DNA of 64,000 nt from Flavihumibacter stibioxidans (GTDB taxonomy: Bacteria > Bacteroidota > Bacteroidia > Chitinophagales > Chitinophagaceae): NCBI RefSeq assembly GCF_014332695.1, contig NZ_MBUA01000012.1, positions 801,858 to 865,857 on the forward strand, given 5' to 3'. The position numbers and the translations under genes are program-made. The notes below the pieces were generated by a model, which worked only from the letters and a program-made list of their open reading frames with translations, ran no database searches and was not told where the DNA came from. Shown here piece after piece: positions 59,739-64,000 of the stretch. The first letter of the stretch is position 1; every line of letters begins with the position of its first letter.

Positions 59739-61421
59739 CCAGAATTTAATATACAAAGCCATCAGGATTAGCAGGGTTATTACAATCTGCACCACAGTGA
59801 TGGGTTTTATATTAAACATTCCCTTCTCATGAATAAACGCTTTCGGGTTCACTTTTGGTCCGGCCATACTCATCAGCACCATGATAATAGTGGTGAACAT
59901 AAAGCTCAGTCCCATACAGATAAGGAAAGGAATCTCATATCCACCCTTCCCGTTCGGGTAGGCAGTGTAGAAAAAGGTTTCATTCCCCATCATGGCAGGA
60001 GCCATCTCGTTAAAGAATACGGAGAAGATGAAGCCCAGCAGGATACCTGCCACCGCAGCCGCGCCAGTGGTGCGTTTCCAGAACATACCGAGTACGAAAA
60101 CGGCAAAAACACCCGGACTGATAAATCCTGTATATTTCTGGATAAAGGTAAATCCGCCCTCACCACCGATGCCCAGCAGGTCTTCCCAGGTAAAGATCAG
60201 CGCAATCACCATGGAAAAGATTACCGTCAACCGGCCGGTCCATACCATCTTGGTTTCATCTGCATCTTTCTTGATATATTTCTTGTAGATATCCAGCGTA
60301 TAGATGGTGGAGATACTATTTGCCTTTCCTGCCAGCGAGGCCACAATGGCCGCTGTCAAAGCAGCTACGGACAAGCCTTTCAGGCCGGAGGGCAGGAAGC
60401 TCAGGATGGCGGAATAGGCTCCGTCCATTCCACCCTGTAACTGGGGGAGATGGCCATTCTTATACAGCACATATGCCGCGATACCGGGTAACATCACTAT
60501 AACGGGCATCATCAGCTTAAGTAAACCGGCAAAAAGAATACCGGTACGGGCAGTTTGCAGATCCGCTCCCAGCGCGCGTTGTGTGATATACTGGTTACAA
60601 CCCCAATAGTTCAGGTTCACGATCCACTGTCCCGCCGCATACATCAGTATCCCCGGCAGGATCAGGTATTTATCAATATGTTCCTGGGGAGATTCGGCCG
60701 TTGGTTTATCGAGTATCATTTTGAAATGGTCAGGAGCATCTTTTATCAGCATCTTGAAACCTGCGATGGCATCGGATCCCAGACCGAATTTTTCACTCAC
60801 GATGGTCAGGGCCATATAAGTGGTTGCCAATCCGCCGATGATCAGGACAGCCACCTGGATCACATCCGTATATCCGATCACCTTCATGCCACCGAGCGTG
60901 ATGAATACCGCGGCCAGGGCCAGCGCCACCATTACTACATGCAGGTATTGCCCGCCCAGCAATCCATCAATTGCGATAGCGCCGAGATAGAGGATAGAGG
61001 TCAGGTTTACGAAAACATAGAGGAACAACCAGAAGATCGCCATGATCAACGCAACGGTTTCATTGTACCTCGTTTTCAAAAACTGCGGCATCGTATATAT
61101 CTTGTTCTTCAGGTAGATGGGAATAAACCACACGGCGATGATGATCAGCGCCAGTGCAGCGATCCACTCATAGGCAGCTACGGCGATTCCGACAAAGAAA
61201 CCATTACCACTCATTCCGATGAATTGCTCCGCGGAAATATTGGAAGCAATGAGCGATGCACCGATGGCCCACCAGGTCAGCGACCCCTCTGCCAGGAAAA
61301 AGTCCTTGGTATCCGTTACGGCTTTTTTCTTTCTGCTATAGATCCAGTAGCCATAAGAGCCTACAATTACGATATACGCAAGGAATACAAGTATATCTGC
61401 TAAGGAGAGTTGGTTGTTCAT
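59736..61421 (-). CDS. Sodium:solute symporter (SSS family), probable arabinose transporter
   Basis: This 561-residue membrane protein has about 14 helices of the SGLT type, with SLIASNISAEQFIGMSGNGF, ITLGGMKVIGYTDVIQV and RALGADLQTARTGILFAGLLKL. The position between araA and araR marks it as the L-arabinose uptake carrier; the sugar specificity itself is inferred. It lies 24 bp downstream of araA. Confidence 0.93.
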   Translation of the reverse strand: MNNQLSLADILVFLAYIVIVGSYGYWIYSRKKKAVTDTKDFFLAEGSLTWWAIGASLIASNISAEQFIGMSGNGFFVGIAVAAYEWIAALALIIIAVWFIPIYLKNKIYTMPQFLKTRYNETVALIMAIFWLFLYVFVNLTSILYLGAIAIDGLLGGQYLHVVMVALALAAVFITLGGMKVIGYTDVIQVAVLIIGGLATTYMALTIVSEKFGLGSDAIAGFKMLIKDAPDHFKMILDKPTAESPQEHIDKYLILPGILMYAAGQWIVNLNYWGCNQYITQRALGADLQTARTGILFAGLLKLMMPVIVMLPGIAAYVLYKNGHLPQLQGGMDGAYSAILSFLPSGLKGLSVAALTAAIVASLAGKANSISTIYTLDIYKKYIKKDADETKMVWTGRLTVIFSMVIALIFTWEDLLGIGGEGGFTFIQKYTGFISPGVFAVFVLGMFWKRTTGAAAVAGILLGFIFSVFFNEMAPAMMGNETFFYTAYPNGKGGYEIPFLICMGLSFMFTTIIMVLMSMAGPKVNPKAFIHEKGMFNIKPITVVQIVITLLILMALYIKFW

Positions 61422-61445
61422 GACAAGCAGGTATGTTCGTTTTGA

Positions 61446-62945
61446 TTAGGAATTGATTTGGTAATATACGTCACTCCAGCGCAATTCATTCCTGAACTGG
61501 TACAGATTTGTTTGTTTTCCTATCAAAACATATTCGATCTGTGACATGTCGGCGAAGTCTTCCATGTGTTCCGCGGTCAGGTTCTGGCTGTATCCCGTAT
61601 GGTGTGCACCACCGGCCAGGATCCAGGCTGCGCAGCCGGTTTGCATATCGGGATAAGGTTTCCACAATACCCTTGCCACGGGCAGTTTGGGGAGATCATG
61701 CACCGGGGTAACGGCCTCCACTTCATTCACCAGCAGCCTGAAACGGTTGCCCATATCAATAATGGAGGCATTCAGTGCGGGACCGCCATCCACATTAAAG
61801 ACCAGTCTTACAGGATCTGCTTTTCCGCCAATGCCCAGGGGATGCACTTCGCAGGCGGGTTTGCCGTGTGAAATGGAAGGGCAAATCTCGAGCATATGTG
61901 ATCCAAGTACCATCTGGTTGGACGGGTCGAAATGATAGGTATAGTCTTCCATGAAAGAGTTACCGCCCTTCAGGCCTGTACCCATGACCTTCATGGCGCG
62001 AACCAGTGCCGAGGTTTTCCAGTCGCCCTCGCCACCAAATCCATAACCCTCGGCCATCAGGCGCTGCGTGGCAATGCCCGGAAGCTGAACCATTCCATGC
62101 AGGTCTTCAAAAGTATCCGTGAACCCCTTGAATCCGCCCTGTTGCAGGAAATAACGCATACCGATCTCGATACGGGCCGCATCGGTTAAGGATGAACGTT
62201 GGTTCCCTCCCCTGGCCAGTGAACCGCTCAGCTTGTAGCTGTCTTCGTATTCTGTGCAAAGTTTTTCCACCTCCGCATCGGTCACTTCATTGATCACTTT
62301 TACGAGATCGCCGATTCCATAAGTATTAACGGAATATCCGAATTTCATCTCGGCTTCGACCTTGTCGCCTTCTGTAACGGCCACCTGGCGCATGTTATCG
62401 CCGAACCGGGCAAATTTAGCGCCCTGCCAGTCGGCCCAGCCGGCCGCGGCCCTTGCCCAAACATTGATGCGCTGCTGAACAGCAGGATCTTCCCAGTATC
62501 CAACCACCACCTTCCTGCGCATACGCATGCGGGTCATCATGAAACCGAATTCACGGTCTCCATGGGCGCTCTGGTTCAGGTTCATGAAATCCATGTCGAT
62601 ACTGTTCCAGGGGATATCGCGGTTGAACTGCGTATGCAGGTGCAGTAAAGGCTTCTGCAAAATTTTCAATCCCCGGATCCACATTTTGGCGGGGGAAAAG
62701 GTATGCATCCATGCAATCACACCGATGCAGTTTTTGGCATTATTCACTTCCTGGCAGAGCGCGTATATTTCATCGGGAGTTTTCAGGATGGGCTTGAATA
62801 CGACCGTCACAGGAATCTGTGCAGAATTATTCAGTGCCATTGCTATCTGCTGCGAATGTTCGGCTACCTGTTGCAGGGTCTCTTCGCCGTAAAGATGTTG
62901 CGTTCCTGTGAGGAACCATACCTCGAAAGATTTTAATGTATTCAT
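61446..62945 (-). CDS. araA: L-arabinose isomerase
   Basis: This 499-residue enzyme converts L-arabinose to L-ribulose and needs Mn2+. The family pattern is continuous: [24 protein letters not shown] at the N-terminus, [22 protein letters not shown], the metal-site Glu and His residues in [20 protein letters not shown] and [12 protein letters not shown], and [10 protein letters not shown] near the end. Length is normal. It follows araD after a 105-bp gap that carries the CCATTCAC repeat array. Confidence 0.97.
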   Translation of the reverse strand: MNTLKSFEVWFLTGTQHLYGEETLQQVAEHSQQIAMALNNSAQIPVTVVFKPILKTPDEIYALCQEVNNAKNCIGVIAWMHTFSPAKMWIRGLKILQKPLLHLHTQFNRDIPWNSIDMDFMNLNQSAHGDREFGFMMTRMRMRRKVVVGYWEDPAVQQRINVWARAAAGWADWQGAKFARFGDNMRQVAVTEGDKVEAEMKFGYSVNTYGIGDLVKVINEVTDAEVEKLCTEYEDSYKLSGSLARGGNQRSSLTDAARIEIGMRYFLQQGGFKGFTDTFEDLHGMVQLPGIATQRLMAEGYGFGGEGDWKTSALVRAMKVMGTGLKGGNSFMEDYTYHFDPSNQMVLGSHMLEICPSISHGKPACEVHPLGIGGKADPVRLVFNVDGGPALNASIIDMGNRFRLLVNEVEAVTPVHDLPKLPVARVLWKPYPDMQTGCAAWILAGGAHHTGYSQNLTAEHMEDFADMSQIEYVLIGKQTNLYQFRNELRWSDVYYQINS

Positions 62946-62990
62946 AAAAGATGTTTATTATTTTGGTTGATTGCCGGTTGTTGTTTCAGC

Positions 62991-63055
62991 CACCCCATTC
63001 CCCATTCACCATTCACCATTCACTATTCCCCATTCACTATTCCCCATTCACTATT
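62991..63055. repeat. Imperfect tandem array of CCATTCAC/CTATTCCC units
   Basis: About eight units alternate CCATTCACCATTCA with CCCATTCACTATTC, overlapping the araD stop codon (63051-63053). On the mRNA strand it reads GGTGAATGG/GGGAATAGTGAATG. The same motif overlaps the araB stop (63789) and appears at 56891. Confidence 0.85.
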
Positions 63056-63746
63056 GACCATAATACGCTTCGGGTCCATGCTTCCGCTCCCAGTGTTTTT
63101 TAATCAACGCTTCTTTCAGGCGCGGTGCTGCCGGATTGATCTGCTCGGTGTACATGGCCATCTGTGCCACCGTTTCCAGGACGGCACTGTTGTACACGGC
63201 TTTGGCAGCATTCTTTCCCCAGGTAAAAGGTGCGTGATTGCCAACCAGCACCATTTCCACTTCCCTGTAATCAAGACCACGTTCAGTAAAACAATTCATG
63301 ATCTGGAAACCGGTTTCATGCTCGTAATCACCTTCAATCATGGCATCAGCCATTGGTGGCGCACAGGGAATATCCACCGTGTTGTGGTCAGCATGGGTTG
63401 TCCCGAAAATCGGGATATCACGCTGTGCCTGTGCCCAGGACGTGGCAAAAACAGAATGCGTATGTACGATACCGCCAATCCCTTCCCAGTGTTTATACAA
63501 AACCGCATGGGTTTTTGTATCAGAAGAAGGGCGCAGTTTGCCATCCACCACATTGCCGTCAAAATCCACGATCACCATTGAAGCCGGCGTCAGTTCATCA
63601 TAAGGAACACCACTGGGTTTGATGGCAAAGACTCCCCGGCTCCTGTCCACTGCACTCACATTACCAAACGTAAACAATACCAACCCAAGTTTGGGAAGTT
63701 GCATGTTGGCATCGTATGCCTCCTGTCTTATAATATCAAAATTCAT
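63051..63746 (-). CDS. araD: L-ribulose-5-phosphate 4-epimerase
   Basis: This 231-residue class II aldolase-fold enzyme converts L-ribulose 5-phosphate to D-xylulose 5-phosphate. Motifs are complete: LVLFTFGNVSAVDR with FAIKPSGVPYDELTP, the zinc histidines in GGIVHTHSVFATSWAQA and a later NHAPFTWGKNAAKAV, with DIPIFGTTHAD between. The gene ends within the repeat array, and its last codons (YYGQ) adjoin the repeat. Confidence 0.97.
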   Translation of the reverse strand: MNFDIIRQEAYDANMQLPKLGLVLFTFGNVSAVDRSRGVFAIKPSGVPYDELTPASMVIVDFDGNVVDGKLRPSSDTKTHAVLYKHWEGIGGIVHTHSVFATSWAQAQRDIPIFGTTHADHNTVDIPCAPPMADAMIEGDYEHETGFQIMNCFTERGLDYREVEMVLVGNHAPFTWGKNAAKAVYNSAVLETVAQMAMYTEQINPAAPRLKEALIKKHWERKHGPEAYYGQ

Positions 63747-63787
63747 ATCCAGGTCTGAAATTTTATGTTACTCTGTAAGCGACCGAA

Positions 63788-64000
63788 TCATTCACCATTC
63801 ACCGTTTGCCTTTCCTCCACATGCGCCCCCAGCTCCAGGTACCGCTGGTAACGTTTCGCATAATAGGCGGCGTTAGCTTTAAAAGGATGGTATTCTGCGT
63901 CAAAGCCCTGTCCCATGGCCACCATAGCATCTTCCACCTTACTGTAGATCCCTGCGGCAGTAGCGGCAAACATGGCAGCTCCTGCTGCACAAGTCTGCTC
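63788..64000 (-). CDS. araB: Ribulokinase, C-terminal part (5' part beyond window)
   Basis: The last 70 codons are visible, ending in NGE with the stop inside a CATTCACC repeat. The frame EQTCAAGAAMFAATAAGIY and then AAYYAKRYQRYLELGAHVE matches the C-terminal ATP-site helix region of FGGY ribulokinases. It would phosphorylate L-ribulose. It lies 42 bp upstream of araD and is probably the first or an early gene of the operon. Confidence 0.9.
   Translation of the reverse strand, partial: EQTCAAGAAMFAATAAGIYSKVEDAMVAMGQGFDAEYHPFKANAAYYAKRYQRYLELGAHVEERQTVNGE
63789..63803. repeat. CATTCACC simple repeat over the araB stop
   Basis: CATTCACCATTCACC overlaps the araB stop codon (63788-63790), the same motif as the array at 62991. 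Confidence 0.6.

Noticed and set aside
60555-61403. Open frame of 282 codons on the plus strand opposite the symporter
   Set aside because: The reverse of a hydrophobic coding sequence gives a long polar frame rich in His, Gln and Asp; typical shadow.

Overview
The window reads as chromosomal DNA of a Bacteroidota species, most likely family Chitinophagaceae. The signs are SusC/SusD outer-membrane pairs, an ECF sigma/FecR pair ahead of an STN-containing SusC, a protein with a type IX secretion tail, Bacteroidota-type promoters (TAnnTTTG at -7), an M57 HEIGH peptidase and NrtR-type arabinose control. Nothing looks like phage, plasmid, an insertion sequence or CRISPR. No rRNA or tRNA gene was found.

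Layout. 1-10.6 kb (minus strand) is a polysaccharide utilisation locus for a pectin- or arabinan-like glycan: a TIM-barrel/FGE-fold fusion, a GH127 beta-L-arabinofuranosidase, a GH88/105 unsaturated glucuronyl hydrolase, ECF sigma, FecR and an STN-SusC cut by the left edge. 10.7-16.5 kb has two YceI-like proteins, a porin-like barrel, a small membrane protein and three universal stress proteins. 16.6-20.2 kb has MetY, a Crp/Fnr regulator, DoxX and a GH5 enzyme. 20.2-24.0 kb has an M57 peptidase and a type IX-secreted subtilase. 24.1-26.8 kb is an AAA ATPase-RtcB RNA ligase operon behind a highly structured leader. 26.9-31.1 kb is housekeeping and unknown genes plus a DEAD-box helicase. 31.2-34.2 kb is a GH27-GH43 pair. 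34.2-38.0 kb is nrdA/nrdB under a cobalamin riboswitch.

38.1-54.7 kb looks like a phosphonate locus. A plus-strand operon (DUF5690-type membrane protein, FAD amine oxidoreductase, phosphonatase-like HAD hydrolase) converges on a minus-strand operon (SusC, SusD, two YVTN-propeller/phosphoesterases, a TonB receptor and a PhnZ-type HD diiron oxygenase). An XRE-cupin regulator lies just upstream of susC. 54.7-59.0 kb carries a molybdopterin hydroxylase pair, a cyclophilin lipoprotein and a K+ channel. 59.0 kb to the right edge is an L-arabinose operon (araB-araD-araA-symporter-araR), which would use arabinose released by the GH127 and GH43 enzymes.

The most unusual signals are not genes. They are (a) the leader before AAA-rtcB, where a GC-rich three-way junction shares a strand with an intrinsic terminator; (b) a dispersed 27-bp nested palindrome family, one copy of which lies in frame inside a lipoprotein gene and another of which forms the C-terminus of a glycosidase; (c) a 134-bp MITE-like hairpin between the cobalamin riboswitch and nrdB; and (d) a perfect 52-bp palindrome inside the first locus.
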